The notes under the pieces are model-generated. The model was not told the origin of the DNA and ran no database searches. It was given only the letters and a program-made list of their open reading frames with translations. Positions 37,823 to 46,349 of a stretch of DNA of 64,000 nt are shown in pieces. The position numbers were made by a program, and so were the translations under genes. The number at the start of each line of letters is the position of its first letter. Position 1 is the first letter of the stretch. The DNA is from Pseudomonas sp. RGM2987 (GTDB lineage: Bacteria > Pseudomonadota > Gammaproteobacteria > Pseudomonadales > Pseudomonadaceae), in the NCBI RefSeq assembly GCF_022952855.1, contig NZ_JALJDX010000211.1, positions 1 to 64,000 on the forward strand, read 5' to 3'.

Positions 37823-38746
37823 CTAGCCGAGCATCAGCCGCTGACGCACCACGTCGACCAGTTTGTCCGGCTGGAATTTGGAGAGGAAATTGTCGCAACC
37901 GACCTTCTTGACCATCGAGTCGTTGAAGCTGCCGGACAGCGAAGTGTGCAACACGACATAAAGCCCACGCAGGCGCGGATCGTTGCGGATTTCGGTGGTC
38001 AGGCGATAGCCGTCCATTTCCGGCATTTCCGCATCGGTGAAGATCATCAGCAATTTGTCGGTCATCACCTCGCCGGTGTCGGCCCAGGCCTTGAGCATGT
38101 TCAAGGCTTTCAAGCCGTCGCTGGCGATGTGCATCTTCACGCCCAACTGCCCCAGGGTGTCACGCAACTGCGAGAGCGCGACGTTGGAGTCGTCCACCAG
38201 CAGCACCTCACGACCGCGGGCGCGCTCCAGCACCGGGTCTTCGAGCTTGTCCCGGGAAACCTTGGCGTTGTAGGGCACGATCTCGGCCAGGACTTTCTCC
38301 ACGTCGATGATTTCCACCAACTGGTCGTCCACCTTGCTGATGGCCGTCAGGTAATGTTCCCGGCCAGCGCTGGTCGGCGGCGGCAGGATGGCTTCCCAGT
38401 TCATGTTGACGATGCGGTCCACGCCGCCCACCAGGAACGCCTGGACTGAACGGTTGTACTCGGTGACGATGATGGTGCTGTTAGGCCCCGGTACCAGTGG
38501 GCGCATGCCGATGGCCTGGGACAGGTCGATCACCGGCAATGTCTGGCCGCGCAGATTGACGACGCCGCAGACAAACGGGTGACGCTGGGGCATCAAGGTC
38601 AATTTTGGCAGTTGCAGCACTTCCTGGACCTTGAATACGTTAATGGCGAACAACTGCCGACCCGCCAGGCGAAACATGAGAATTTCCAGGCGATTCTCAC
38701 CCACCAATTGGGTTCGTTGATCTACTGTGTCGAGAATGCCGGCCAT
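37823..38746 (-). CDS. cheV: Chemotaxis coupling protein CheV
   Basis: 307 aa. A CheW-like domain (about 15-160; FRLAGRQLFAINVFKVQEVL, GVVNLRGQTLPVIDLS) is fused to a receiver domain with phosphoacceptor D238 in IFTDAEMPEMDG and the conserved Lys in LSKFQPD. CheV links chemoreceptors to CheA and adapts through phosphorylation. The ATG at 38746 has CAGGAG upstream; the open frame runs 25 codons more. Stand-alone, with no che operon beside it. Confidence 0.94.
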   Translation of the reverse strand: MAGILDTVDQRTQLVGENRLEILMFRLAGRQLFAINVFKVQEVLQLPKLTLMPQRHPFVCGVVNLRGQTLPVIDLSQAIGMRPLVPGPNSTIIVTEYNRSVQAFLVGGVDRIVNMNWEAILPPPTSAGREHYLTAISKVDDQLVEIIDVEKVLAEIVPYNAKVSRDKLEDPVLERARGREVLLVDDSNVALSQLRDTLGQLGVKMHIASDGLKALNMLKAWADTGEVMTDKLLMIFTDAEMPEMDGYRLTTEIRNDPRLRGLYVVLHTSLSGSFNDSMVKKVGCDNFLSKFQPDKLVDVVRQRLMLG

Positions 38747-38935
38747 CGATGACTCCTGGGCTTGTTCGGATGAATCCAATAAAACAGTTATCGGCTGCCT
38801 GCGTCGGATCTTGACCCTCATAAAATATGAGCGCGGGACATTGATATCACATTAACATCATGTTTTACTGGCTTCATTGTTTCATCTGGCATTTCTCCCC
38901 GGTGCGCGACCTCGGTTTTCGCACAAGGTTCCCTC

Positions 38936-38976
38936 GCCTAAGGGATTCCCCTAGGCACAATCAGGTCCAACCTGAT
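38936..38976. promoter_or_regulatory. Two small inverted repeats in the spacer upstream of the Hpt-like gene
   Basis: GCCTAAGGG-ATT-CCCCTAGGC (one mismatch) at 38936-38956 and ATCAGGT-CCA-ACCTGAT (perfect) at 38960-38976 lie next to each other in the AT-rich gap upstream of 39003. They could be operator sites for a dimeric regulator; no U-run follows, so they do not look like terminators. Confidence 0.35.
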
Positions 38977-39002
38977 ATTCCCGCTATTCAATAGCCATTA
39001 AT

Positions 39003-39224
39003 GTGACGCCATTCTCATTGCTGAACGGAGTCAGGCCTTTGTGCGCGATCACAGGACATCGGTCCTCCAGCCTTTTGGCCGACCTTGCCCGTGCAATCGT
39101 TTGCGAGCCTGCCTTCGCCGAGCGGTGCGCACGACTCGACGCGCGCTACGGCATCGCCGTCCTTGAGAACCAGCCGTTGGCCGTACGCGGTTTCCTTTCG
39201 CCTGACATGATGTTGTGGAGATAA
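39003..39224 (+). CDS. Small hypothetical protein upstream of the Hpt-like gene
   Basis: 73 aa reading frame from a GTG at 39003. It ends three bases before the ATG of the next gene, a spacing that fits translational coupling. I recognise no domain. There is no clear Shine-Dalgarno sequence and its composition is not decisive, so it may be only leader sequence. If it is not a gene, the spacer after cheV is 480 bases long. Confidence 0.35.
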   Translation: MTPFSLLNGVRPLCAITGHRSSSLLADLARAIVCEPAFAERCARLDARYGIAVLENQPLAVRGFLSPDMMLWR

Positions 39225-39226
39225 GC

Positions 39227-39697
39227 ATGCCGAACGATCACAGGAACTGGAATCAGCGCCTGCCCGAATTCCTGATCGAGGCCGAAACGCTGTTGGCCAA
39301 GACCGAAGAGTGCTTGAGCCATTTGCAGTTGATCAGCAATGACAACGACGCCATCGATTGCTTGCTCAGCACCTTGCTGAAGCTGGCAAACAAGGCCAAT
39401 GCCTTGGCACTGGAAGCGGTCTCGGAATTCTCACTGCATATCCACGGCCTGCTCAGCCACGCGCAGAACCACATGGAACTGCATGACCAGGCCTTGGACG
39501 CCTTGAAAGATTGCCTGACGCTGATGGCCTGGCAATTGGAACTGGTCGACCCCACTACCGGCAAACTCAGCCTGGACAGCAGCGAACAGACTTCGCTGAT
39601 CGAAGCATTCGCCTACCAGGTCGGCCAGAGTCCTTGCCAGGCATTGGCCGCGTCACGCCCATTGACCTTGGTGGCCTTCGCTCACAAGCAAGCCTGA
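39227..39697 (+). CDS. Hpt-like (CheA P1-like) protein apparently without the phosphoacceptor His
   Basis: 156 aa, wholly helical in appearance. Residues 10-75 align by eye with the CheA/Hpt P1 pattern (FLIEAETLLAKTEECLSHL for the first helix, then ANALALEAVSEFSLHIHGLL for the helix after the active site). The usual H-T-L-K-G is replaced by L-K-L-A-N, so phosphotransfer is unlikely. It might act as a binding partner in chemotaxis or kinase control. ATG at 39227 has GGAG six bases upstream. It lies between cheV and a NarL-type kinase. Function unknown. Confidence 0.6.
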   Translation: MPNDHRNWNQRLPEFLIEAETLLAKTEECLSHLQLISNDNDAIDCLLSTLLKLANKANALALEAVSEFSLHIHGLLSHAQNHMELHDQALDALKDCLTLMAWQLELVDPTTGKLSLDSSEQTSLIEAFAYQVGQSPCQALAASRPLTLVAFAHKQA

Positions 39698-39876
39698 GGT
39701 CAGTGCTGCCCGCTCGTTGCGAGGCGCCAGGCCCATCACATCCTCAAGCGTTTATACCGGGCGCGACCGATAATCCTTGAAGTGGTACTATCTCTTGCGT
39801 CAGTTGCTTCAACGGCGCCACATCGCCGACCGAAGCCACCTTCGACCTGAAACGTTTACCCGACCCGGCCTGTCAG

Positions 39877-40818
39877 ATGCTTGACCGGCCAGCCCGCAGC
39901 GAACATTCATTGGCTCCATCCGCTATGTACGCCAGCTTCAAGTCCTTCATCACCTGGCCTCCCTCCCGAGAAAATGCACGCCGCTTTACGTTGATGCTGT
40001 GCATCTGCTCGACCGTCGGCTGCCTGCTGGCCTACCTGTTTGCCGATGAAGTACCGCTGGTCCTGCTGGTGCTGAATGTCGCGGCCACAAGCTGCGTCTG
40101 GATCCACCATCGGCTGGCGCGCACCGCCATCAGATTCCAGCCGCAGGAACTGGCCGACCGACTGCTCGAAGTCCAGGAAAACGAACGCCGGCGACTCAGC
40201 CGTGAACTGCACGACGACATTGGACAATTGCTCACCGCGGCGAAGCTGCAAAGCGAATGGCTGAAACGCCGGATGCCTGAAGACATGCAGGGCCAGTGCA
40301 CGATCCTCTGCGAGACCCTGGACGAGACCCTCGATAAAGTCCGCGATGTATCGGCAATCCTCAATCCCCGGCAACTGACCAGCCTGGGACTCGAGGCCAG
40401 CCTGCGGGCGCATCTGCTCAAGACGCTGGCCAACGCGCCGGTCAAATGGAGTCTCGATTGCCAACAGCGCATGGCCGGCATCCCTGAAGAAATGGCGGTC
40501 GCGGTCTTTCGGATCACCCAGGAAGCTGTCACCAACATGTTGCGTCATGCCCAGGCAACCAACCTGCTGGTGCGCCTGCAACGCCTGCCTGACGGCCTCA
40601 CCTTGCTGATCATTGATGATGGCCAGGGTTTTGTCCCGGCCACCCACCCCGCCCATGAAGGGCAGCGCGGCATGGCCGGCATGTCGGAGCGAGTCGAACA
40701 ACTGGGCGGCACCCTCAAGGTCGTCAGCGAAGCCGGCAAAGGCACCCACATTGAAGCTCGCTTTCCCTGGGCGCCACGTGCCCTGGAACGGGCCAGTAAG
40801 AATAAGGTTCTCCATTGA
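39877..40818 (+). CDS. NarL-type (HisKA_3) sensor histidine kinase
   Basis: 313 aa. Two hydrophobic segments (about 40-75) with almost no periplasmic loop are followed by a HisKA_3 domain, RRLSRELHDDIGQLLTAAKL (H112), and an HATPase domain with ITQEAVTNMLRHA and IDDGQGF. The signal is probably sensed in the membrane or the cytoplasm. Start uncertain: ATG 39877 or ATG 39925, neither with a good Shine-Dalgarno. The stop overlaps the TTG start of the response regulator (TTGA), so the two are translated together. Confidence 0.88.
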   Translation: MLDRPARSEHSLAPSAMYASFKSFITWPPSRENARRFTLMLCICSTVGCLLAYLFADEVPLVLLVLNVAATSCVWIHHRLARTAIRFQPQELADRLLEVQENERRRLSRELHDDIGQLLTAAKLQSEWLKRRMPEDMQGQCTILCETLDETLDKVRDVSAILNPRQLTSLGLEASLRAHLLKTLANAPVKWSLDCQQRMAGIPEEMAVAVFRITQEAVTNMLRHAQATNLLVRLQRLPDGLTLLIIDDGQGFVPATHPAHEGQRGMAGMSERVEQLGGTLKVVSEAGKGTHIEARFPWAPRALERASKNKVLH

Positions 40819-41474
40819 CTTGCAACTTGCTGCTGGTAGATGACCATTCCTTGATCAGGGCCGGTGTACGCGCCCTGATCACGGATATTCCGGGCTATGC
40901 CGTCATCGGTGAAGCCAATGATGGCAAGCAATTGGTGGAACTGGTCGAACGGCTGGACCCCGATATCGTGCTGCTGGACATTTCCATGAAAGACACCAGC
41001 GGCCTGGATGCCTTGCAGCAACTCAAGCGGGTACGACCGCAAAGCAAGGTGTTGATCCTGTCCATGCACACCGATCCGGCCCTGATCATGCAGGCCCTGG
41101 AATCCGGAGCCCATGGCTACCTGCTCAAGGACACCACCCCCACCGAGCTGGAACACGCTCTGGACGCGCTACGCAGCAACGAACGCTACTTGAGCCCGGC
41201 CATCGCCCACACGGTGATCAACCAGGCGCTGACCCGCGTCCAGAAGCATCAGCCCGACCCTGCCCAGGCCCACAATCTGACGGCGCGCCAGCTGGAAATC
41301 CTGAGGCTGATTGTGCGCGGCAAGTCCACCCGCGAAATCGCCAATGGCCTGAGCCTGAGCATCAAGACCGTGGAAACCCACCGGGCGCAGATCATGAAGC
41401 GCCTGCAGATCCACGATGTGGCCGGGCTCGTGCTGTTTGCCGTGCGCGAAAAAATCATCAGCCTGGACGATTGA
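40815..41474 (+). CDS. NarL/LuxR-family response regulator
   Basis: 219 aa. The receiver domain has D55 in IVLLDISMKD and a conserved Lys in YLLKDTTP. The C-terminal LuxR helix-turn-helix reads LTARQLEILRLIVRGKSTREIANGLSLSIKTVETHRAQIMKRLQ. The TTG start at 40815 has AAGG seven bases upstream and overlaps the kinase stop codon. Target genes are not indicated by the sequence. Convergent with the lipid kinase gene, overlapping it by 17 bases. Confidence 0.9.
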   Translation: MTCNLLLVDDHSLIRAGVRALITDIPGYAVIGEANDGKQLVELVERLDPDIVLLDISMKDTSGLDALQQLKRVRPQSKVLILSMHTDPALIMQALESGAHGYLLKDTTPTELEHALDALRSNERYLSPAIAHTVINQALTRVQKHQPDPAQAHNLTARQLEILRLIVRGKSTREIANGLSLSIKTVETHRAQIMKRLQIHDVAGLVLFAVREKIISLDD

Positions 41475-42375
41475 GCGCCGCCGGGCCTTCCAATAACGGC
41501 GAATCGGAAGGCAGGTGTACCCGCAGCGCCTTGGGGCGCACCGTGAAACGCAGCGTCTCGACCTGCAGCGGTTCGCCGTCCAGATTGATATCCAGGCCCT
41601 GGGCAACCTTGATCTCCACCCATGGCAGCCGTGCCCGCACGAACATGTTGTCGATACCCAGGCCACCGGCGAGCAGATCCTTCAACGTCCCCACCACTTC
41701 CTGCGGCGCCGGCAGGATACTGATGTCCAGTAACCCATCATCAGCCAGCGCCTGCGGGCACAGCACATGGCCGCCCCCCGCCTGTCGGCCATTGCCGATG
41801 CCCAGCGCCAGCAAATCACCCCGCCAGTGGAAATCCGGCCCCTGCAACTCGCCGTAAGCCGCACTCAACTCACTGAACCGCGTCAAGCCGGTGAACAGAT
41901 ACGCGGCGCCACCCAGGACTTTCTTCAGGTCTTCAGAGGTGTTGGCTGTCACCTGGCTGCCGAAACCTCCCGTGGCCATATTCAGGAAAATCTCGCCGCC
42001 GACCTCCCCCACATCCACCGCTCGCGGGGCAACGTCCAGCAAATCCAGGGCTTGCTCGGGCTCCAACGGAACACCGGCCGCCCGGGCAAAATCGTTGGCG
42101 GTGCCCAGTGGCAAAAGTACCAGGCTGGCATCACTGGGGTTGAGGACCATCGCCTCGGCGATATCACGCAACGTCCCGTCACCCCCGCCGGCGATCAGCC
42201 GGGTGTAGCCGGCGCCCAGTGCCTCGTCCACGCATCGCCCCGCATCGCCGGCCTCCCACGTCAAGCGTACCGCAAGGTCCCAGCCCTGCTTGCGCTTGAG
42301 CATCACCGCCGCACGAACCTCTTCGTTGAGCGCCTGCTTGCCATGCAGAATCAACAGCGCCTTGCCCTTGCTCAT
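41458..42375 (-). CDS. yegS: YegS-like lipid kinase (diacylglycerol kinase catalytic domain)
   Basis: 305 aa. The N-terminal nucleotide-binding domain has LIAGGGDGTLRDIAEAM and LPLGTANDFARAAGVP; the C-terminal beta-sandwich domain includes GGGHVLCPQALADDGLLDISILP. E. coli YegS phosphorylates phosphatidylglycerol in vitro. ATG at 42375 has GGAGAG close upstream; the frame is open 31 codons further. Its 3' end overlaps the convergent regulator gene by 17 bases. Confidence 0.9.
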   Translation of the reverse strand: MSKGKALLILHGKQALNEEVRAAVMLKRKQGWDLAVRLTWEAGDAGRCVDEALGAGYTRLIAGGGDGTLRDIAEAMVLNPSDASLVLLPLGTANDFARAAGVPLEPEQALDLLDVAPRAVDVGEVGGEIFLNMATGGFGSQVTANTSEDLKKVLGGAAYLFTGLTRFSELSAAYGELQGPDFHWRGDLLALGIGNGRQAGGGHVLCPQALADDGLLDISILPAPQEVVGTLKDLLAGGLGIDNMFVRARLPWVEIKVAQGLDINLDGEPLQVETLRFTVRPKALRVHLPSDSPLLEGPAALNRPG

Positions 42376-42651
42376 CGTTCTCTCCGTCATTGGAAGGTTC
42401 AGGAAATGGGACCACTCAGCGCGCTGAAAAAGCCCGTTGCGCGTCAATTTAGTAGAAAAAAAGCACACAGCCGTACCAAGACAAGGACGGCGCAGCAGCT
42501 CGCCGGACAGATACTTCGGTATTCGAAGAGTTTTCTTACAAGATCTGGCGAATCAGCTCAATTGACCCTCTAGCGGTATTGAGACACCTTGGGATTCTGT
42601 TTTGCTGGATCGTCAAACACGCTCATCACACAAGGAAATATTTACCCATGG
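42376..42651. other. Spacer between yegS and the next gene
   Basis: About 276 bases with lower GC content than the flanking genes. It should hold the promoters of the two divergent genes. I see no gene, repeat or clear hairpin in it. Confidence 0.5.
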
Positions 42652-43032
42652 ATGGATACAACGCGGCCCCAAGGGGCTGGATCAGAGCTTCGAACAGTAC
42701 AGGCCGAAGGGATGGATCGTCCCATGCATAGCCGTGAATACAAGCTGTCGCCGCGGCAACTCGCATCCTTTGGAGGCGAGCGGGCCAATGCTCAGAACGA
42801 GTGCAAAAGTTGCAGTAGACCCCCTGGAGGAATCGATTTGGAACCGCGCGTCGTTGAACTGGAAACCCACCTTAAGTACATCCGCAAAGACATGGATGAA
42901 ATCCGCACCGACGTAAAGGTGATCCGCCACAGGCTGGCCTATTCGGCCGGCGCAGCGGCGGTGGTGCTCGGCCTGCTGGGCTGGATAGCCAACAGCCGCT
43001 TCGACCAGTTGGTCATGTTGCTGACCCGGTGA
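42652..43032 (+). CDS. Small membrane-anchored coiled-coil protein (XhlA-like topology)
   Basis: About 126 aa. A polar N-terminal part with two cysteines (NECKSC) is followed by a helical coiled-coil stretch (VVELETHLKYIRKDMDEIRTD) and one C-terminal membrane segment (AAAVVLGLLGWIANS). This layout recalls XhlA-type holin-associated proteins, but no phage genes are near. The start is unsure: ATG 42652, 42712 and 42724 are all in frame and none has an ideal ribosome site. Convergent with moeA. Function unknown. Confidence 0.6.
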   Translation: MDTTRPQGAGSELRTVQAEGMDRPMHSREYKLSPRQLASFGGERANAQNECKSCSRPPGGIDLEPRVVELETHLKYIRKDMDEIRTDVKVIRHRLAYSAGAAAVVLGLLGWIANSRFDQLVMLLTR

Positions 43033-43092
43033 AAACGCTCGCCCCAAGGCCCGGGCATCTGACTCGGGCCACAGGAAAGCTGCCGCCACGTC

Positions 43093-44319
43093 CTAGCGCA
43101 GGACTTCGCTCAAGGGGATGAAGCTCACTTCGTCGCCCTCGACCAGCGTTTGCTGCTCGAGCACTTCGACCAGCCCTTCGGCCCAGGCCGCGCTGCGCAG
43201 GACACCGGAGCTTTGATTGCGGTAGATGATCGCTCGCCCATTCTCCATACGGCCGCGCAAGTATTCTCGCCGGCTGCCGGCCTTCGGCCAGGCGAAACCA
43301 GCCGGCACCTTGAACTTGAGTGGCGCGACCGACTGAACGCCTTGGCGCCTGAGCAGATAAGGCCTCGCCAACAGGGCGAAGGTGACAAGGGTCGAGGCCG
43401 GGTTCCCGGGCAGGCCAATCACCGGCACGCCACGGTAATGCCCGAAGGTCAGCGGCTTTCCAGGCTTGATGGCAAGCTTCCAGAGCGTCAGCTCACCGTC
43501 CTCGCGCAAGGCGATGCCCAGGAAGTCCGCCTCGCCCACCGATACGCCGCCAGTGGACAGGATCAAGTCGACGTCCGACAACTGCGCCAGGCGCTCGCGG
43601 GTAGCTGGCAGATCGTCTGGCAGGATACCCGCGTCGATCACTTCGCAGCCCAGGCCTTGCAGCCAGCCGCACAGCAGTACCCGGTTACTGTTATAGATCT
43701 GACCAGGGCCCAGTGCCTGGCCTGGCTCCACCAGTTCGTCGCCGGTGGACAGCACTGCAACGCGGACCTTGCGCACCACCTCCAGCGATGCACAGCCCAA
43801 GGAGGCCGCCAACCCCAGCTCGATCGGCCCCAGGCGAGTACCAGCACTGAGGACTTGTTCCCCAACGGTGGTCTCCTGCCCTTGAGGACGAATGTTCTGT
43901 CCGCTGACCATGGGTTCGGTAAACCGCACCCGCTGGTCGTCTTCGACTACGGCATTTTCCTGCATCTCGACGCAATCGGCACCGGCTGGCACGGGCGCGC
44001 CGGTGAAAATTCGCGCACAGGTTCCCGCGGCCAGCGGCTCCGGGGCCTGCCCGGCGAATATCCGCTGGCTGACTGTCAACGGTTCACCGTTCCAGTCAGC
44101 CAATCGCAACGCATAGCCGTCCATGGCGCTGTTGGGCCAGGGCGGCAAATCAAGGGTCGACACCAGATCCTCCGCCAGTACCCGGCCGAGCGCCTCGGCC
44201 AACGACAGACGCTCGCCTTCGAGGATCGGTGCCGCTTGCGCCATCTCGAGCAGCCGCTGCAACGCCACCTCTACGGCCATCAAGGCACCGGCCTTACCAG
44301 GTTTACCCACGGGATTCAC
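43093..44319 (-). CDS. moeA: Molybdopterin molybdotransferase MoeA
   Basis: 408 aa. It inserts molybdate into adenylylated molybdopterin. Signatures are LPPWPNSAMDGYAL, AGAPVPAGAD-like ARIFTGAPVPAGADCVEMQE, and the MoCF-binding domain VLSTGDELV with LSTGGVSVGEADF and VIGLPGNPAS. Start GTG 44319 overlaps the moaB end by 17 bases; TTG/ATG at 44283/44280 with AAGG upstream would give 395-396 aa and are also possible. Second gene of the moaB-moeA operon. Confidence 0.93.
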   Translation of the reverse strand: MNPVGKPGKAGALMAVEVALQRLLEMAQAAPILEGERLSLAEALGRVLAEDLVSTLDLPPWPNSAMDGYALRLADWNGEPLTVSQRIFAGQAPEPLAAGTCARIFTGAPVPAGADCVEMQENAVVEDDQRVRFTEPMVSGQNIRPQGQETTVGEQVLSAGTRLGPIELGLAASLGCASLEVVRKVRVAVLSTGDELVEPGQALGPGQIYNSNRVLLCGWLQGLGCEVIDAGILPDDLPATRERLAQLSDVDLILSTGGVSVGEADFLGIALREDGELTLWKLAIKPGKPLTFGHYRGVPVIGLPGNPASTLVTFALLARPYLLRRQGVQSVAPLKFKVPAGFAWPKAGSRREYLRGRMENGRAIIYRNQSSGVLRSAAWAEGLVEVLEQQTLVEGDEVSFIPLSEVLR

Positions 44320-44842
44320 AAGGCGCCGCCTGTTTCAGATGGGCCACGAAGTTACACGGCCGATGCCGCACATCCAGTTGTTCGGCCAGAATCCCATCCC
44401 ACCCGGTACGCACCGCATTGGTCGACCCCGGCAAGCAACATACCAGCGTGCCGTTGGCGAGACCCGCCAGCGCCCGGGACTGCACGGTCGAAGTCCCGAT
44501 ATCCGCCACGGATATCTGCCGGAACAGTTCACCGAATCCATCGACCTGCTTGTCCAGCAGGCATGTAACGGCTTCCGGAGTGCTGTCGCGGCCGGTAAAA
44601 CCGGTACCGCCGGTAATCAGCACCACCTGCACCACCTCTTCGGCAATCCAGGTCGCGACCTGCGCCCGGATCTTGTACAAATCATCTTTGAGCAACACCC
44701 GCGCCGCCAGGTTATGACCGGCAGCGGTGAGCCGATCGACAAAGACCTGCCCGGACGTGTCGGTTTCCAGGGTACGGGTATCGCTGACAGTCAGCACCGC
44801 GATATTGAGCGGCACGAAAGGTACATCAGCCTTGGCTTTCAT
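44303..44842 (-). CDS. moaB: Molybdenum cofactor biosynthesis protein MoaB (MPT adenylyltransferase type)
   Basis: 179 aa of the MoaB/MogA family. Core motifs are LTVSDTRTLETDTSG and LITGGTGFTGRDSTPEAV, then LPGSTNAVRTGWDGIL. It probably prepares molybdopterin for metal insertion by MoeA, encoded next in the same operon with overlapping ends. Divergent from mobA across 78 bp. Confidence 0.93.
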   Translation of the reverse strand: MKAKADVPFVPLNIAVLTVSDTRTLETDTSGQVFVDRLTAAGHNLAARVLLKDDLYKIRAQVATWIAEEVVQVVLITGGTGFTGRDSTPEAVTCLLDKQVDGFGELFRQISVADIGTSTVQSRALAGLANGTLVCCLPGSTNAVRTGWDGILAEQLDVRHRPCNFVAHLKQAAPCESRG

Positions 44843-44920
44843 AGGCTCGTCCAGTTGTAGTGGAAACAGCCCGGTGTTATATCACAGCGCCTGATTTTTT
44901 CGCCTGTGCGGAGACACGCC

Positions 44921-45523
44921 ATGACCTCGAACACGCCCCTGCCACCCTGCTCCATTCTGCTTCTGGCAGGCGGACGCGGACAACGCATGGGCGGCCGGGA
45001 CAAAGGCCTGCTTGAGTGGCAAGGCGAGCCGTTGATAGCTCATCTGCACCGCCGGACCCGAGCGATGAGCGATGACCTGATTATTTCCTGCAACCGCAAT
45101 CGGGACCGCTATGCGATGTATGCCGATCAATTGGTGCACGACGACGAAGGCGACTTTCCCGGACCATTGGCCGGGATCCGGGCAGGCCTCAAGGCAGCCA
45201 GGCATGCGTATCTGCTGGTGTTGCCCTGCGACGTACCGCAAATCGACGCAAACCTGCTCGATAGCATGCGCCGGGTCGCCAGCGAGCAGCCTGACAAACC
45301 GTTGATGGTCAGGCATGGCGAGCATTGGGAACCGCTGCTGTGCGTCATCCCATTGGTACTGGCAGCGACCTTCGAACAGGCTTGGAACGAAGGCGAACGC
45401 AGCCCTGGCCGTATCATGCGCTCGCTGCACGCGGTTGCCCTGCAATGCCCTGTCGACGACCCGCGGTTGGCAAACCTGAACACACCGGAGTTACTGGCCC
45501 GACCTAAAGGCGTGTCAGATTGA
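44921..45523 (+). CDS. mobA: Molybdenum cofactor guanylyltransferase MobA
   Basis: 200 aa. It joins GMP to molybdopterin to make the bis-MGD cofactor. The nucleotide-binding signature [20 protein letters not shown] is near the N-terminus, with LPCDVP and [12 protein letters not shown] further on. ATG at 44921 has CGGAG seven bases upstream; an ATG or longer frame five codons up lacks this site. Divergent from moaB-moeA, so the late molybdenum cofactor steps are grouped here. Confidence 0.95.
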   Translation: MTSNTPLPPCSILLLAGGRGQRMGGRDKGLLEWQGEPLIAHLHRRTRAMSDDLIISCNRNRDRYAMYADQLVHDDEGDFPGPLAGIRAGLKAARHAYLLVLPCDVPQIDANLLDSMRRVASEQPDKPLMVRHGEHWEPLLCVIPLVLAATFEQAWNEGERSPGRIMRSLHAVALQCPVDDPRLANLNTPELLARPKGVSD

Positions 45524-45598
45524 CACTAGCCAGGAACTTGCGCGCGATGTATACGTCTGAAGGTCAGTAACTTGAAGAATCCATTTCGGAGAAACACC

Positions 45599-45820
45599 AT
45601 GACTCAACGGACCCTCGCCACTTTCATGCTTGCTCTGGGCCTCGCCACGCTTGCCGGGTGCGCGTCGCCAACAGTGATCACCTTGAATGACGGTCGCGAA
45701 ATCCAGGCCGTCGACACGCCCAAGTACGACGAAGAAAGCGGCTTTTACGAATTCGAGCAATTGGATGGTAAGCAGACTCGTGTGAACAAGGATCAGGTTC
45801 GTACGGTTAAGGATTTGTAA
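45599..45820 (+). CDS. YgdI/YgdR-type small lipoprotein
   Basis: 73 aa. A lipoprotein signal peptide ends in LATLAGC with the lipidated Cys at residue 21. The mature part is a single SH3-like YgdI/YgdR domain (ITLNDGREIQAVDTPKYDEESGFYEFEQLDGKQ). Role unknown. ATG at 45599 has GGAG upstream. A strong terminator follows 25 bases after the stop. Confidence 0.9.
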   Translation: MTQRTLATFMLALGLATLAGCASPTVITLNDGREIQAVDTPKYDEESGFYEFEQLDGKQTRVNKDQVRTVKDL

Positions 45821-45844
45821 TCTTCTGCGCTGGACACAGTTATA

Positions 45845-45877
45845 GAAAAAGCCCGCGATTTTTTCGCGGGCTTTTTC
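45845..45877 (+). terminator. Rho-independent terminator after the lipoprotein gene
   Basis: 14-bp stem GAAAAAGCCCGCGA / TCGCGGGCTTTTTC with a 5-base T loop and a T run. Confidence 0.92.
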
Positions 45878-45947
45878 TTGGGGTTTGGGTTTGGTGTGAA
45901 TATCCGTTTCTTCGGTTACGGCTACTTATGGTTCCGCCCTGACGGCG

Positions 45948-45994
45948 GGTTACTTTTGAAAAGTCCGGAATGCCGGCCCAGGCCAAAAGTAACC
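45948..45994. repeat. GGTTACTTTTG ... CAAAAGTAACC inverted repeat element
   Basis: An 11-bp perfect inverted repeat with a 25-base middle. This type of element recurs in Pseudomonas genomes near short AT-poor spacers. The region to about 46080 (CCTCGCCGAGGCTCGG and surroundings) looks like the rest of the same degenerate element and has no convincing gene. Confidence 0.6.
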
Positions 45995-46121
45995 AAAAGC
46001 GCCTCGCCCACCACTGGGCACCTCGCCGAGGCTCGGTGTGCCCTAGATCAAAAGCCAAAGCAAAAGCAAAGCGAGGCGGCCTGACAGCCGACCTGATTCT
46101 TCCGGTCGTAACTCAATCCAA

Positions 46122-46285
46122 CTGTGGGAGCGGGCTTGCTCGCGAAGGCGTCGTGTCATTCAGAAAAAGGTTGGCTGACACACCGGAATCGCGAGCAGGC
46201 TCGCTCACAGTGGTTCGGCGCGTGCATAAGATTTATGTTCATTGAAGATCAAAGGTGTGGGAGCGAGCCTGCTCGCGATTCCGGT
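46122..46285. repeat. REP cluster with three copies
   Basis: One copy of the GTGGGAGCGGGCTTGCTCGC core (46124) and two copies of the GAGCGAGCCTGCTCGC variant, the last two facing each other. With the terminator and the inverted-repeat element it fills the 529-base gap between the lipoprotein and pseudouridine synthase genes. Confidence 0.85.
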
Positions 46286-46349
46286 GGTTCAGCTACACAC
46301 AGGCTCTGGCCTGATTCAACTGAAATAAACCCCCGGAAAACTACCTGGC

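Noticed and set aside
42589..43032. Phage holin region around the XhlA-like protein
   Set aside because: Only one protein with that topology is present, flanked by housekeeping genes; no phage genes are seen.
43093..45523. Moco genes and the MOSC protein at 36942 as one functional operon
   Set aside because: They lie over 5 kb apart with unrelated genes and terminators between; only moaB-moeA is an operon here.
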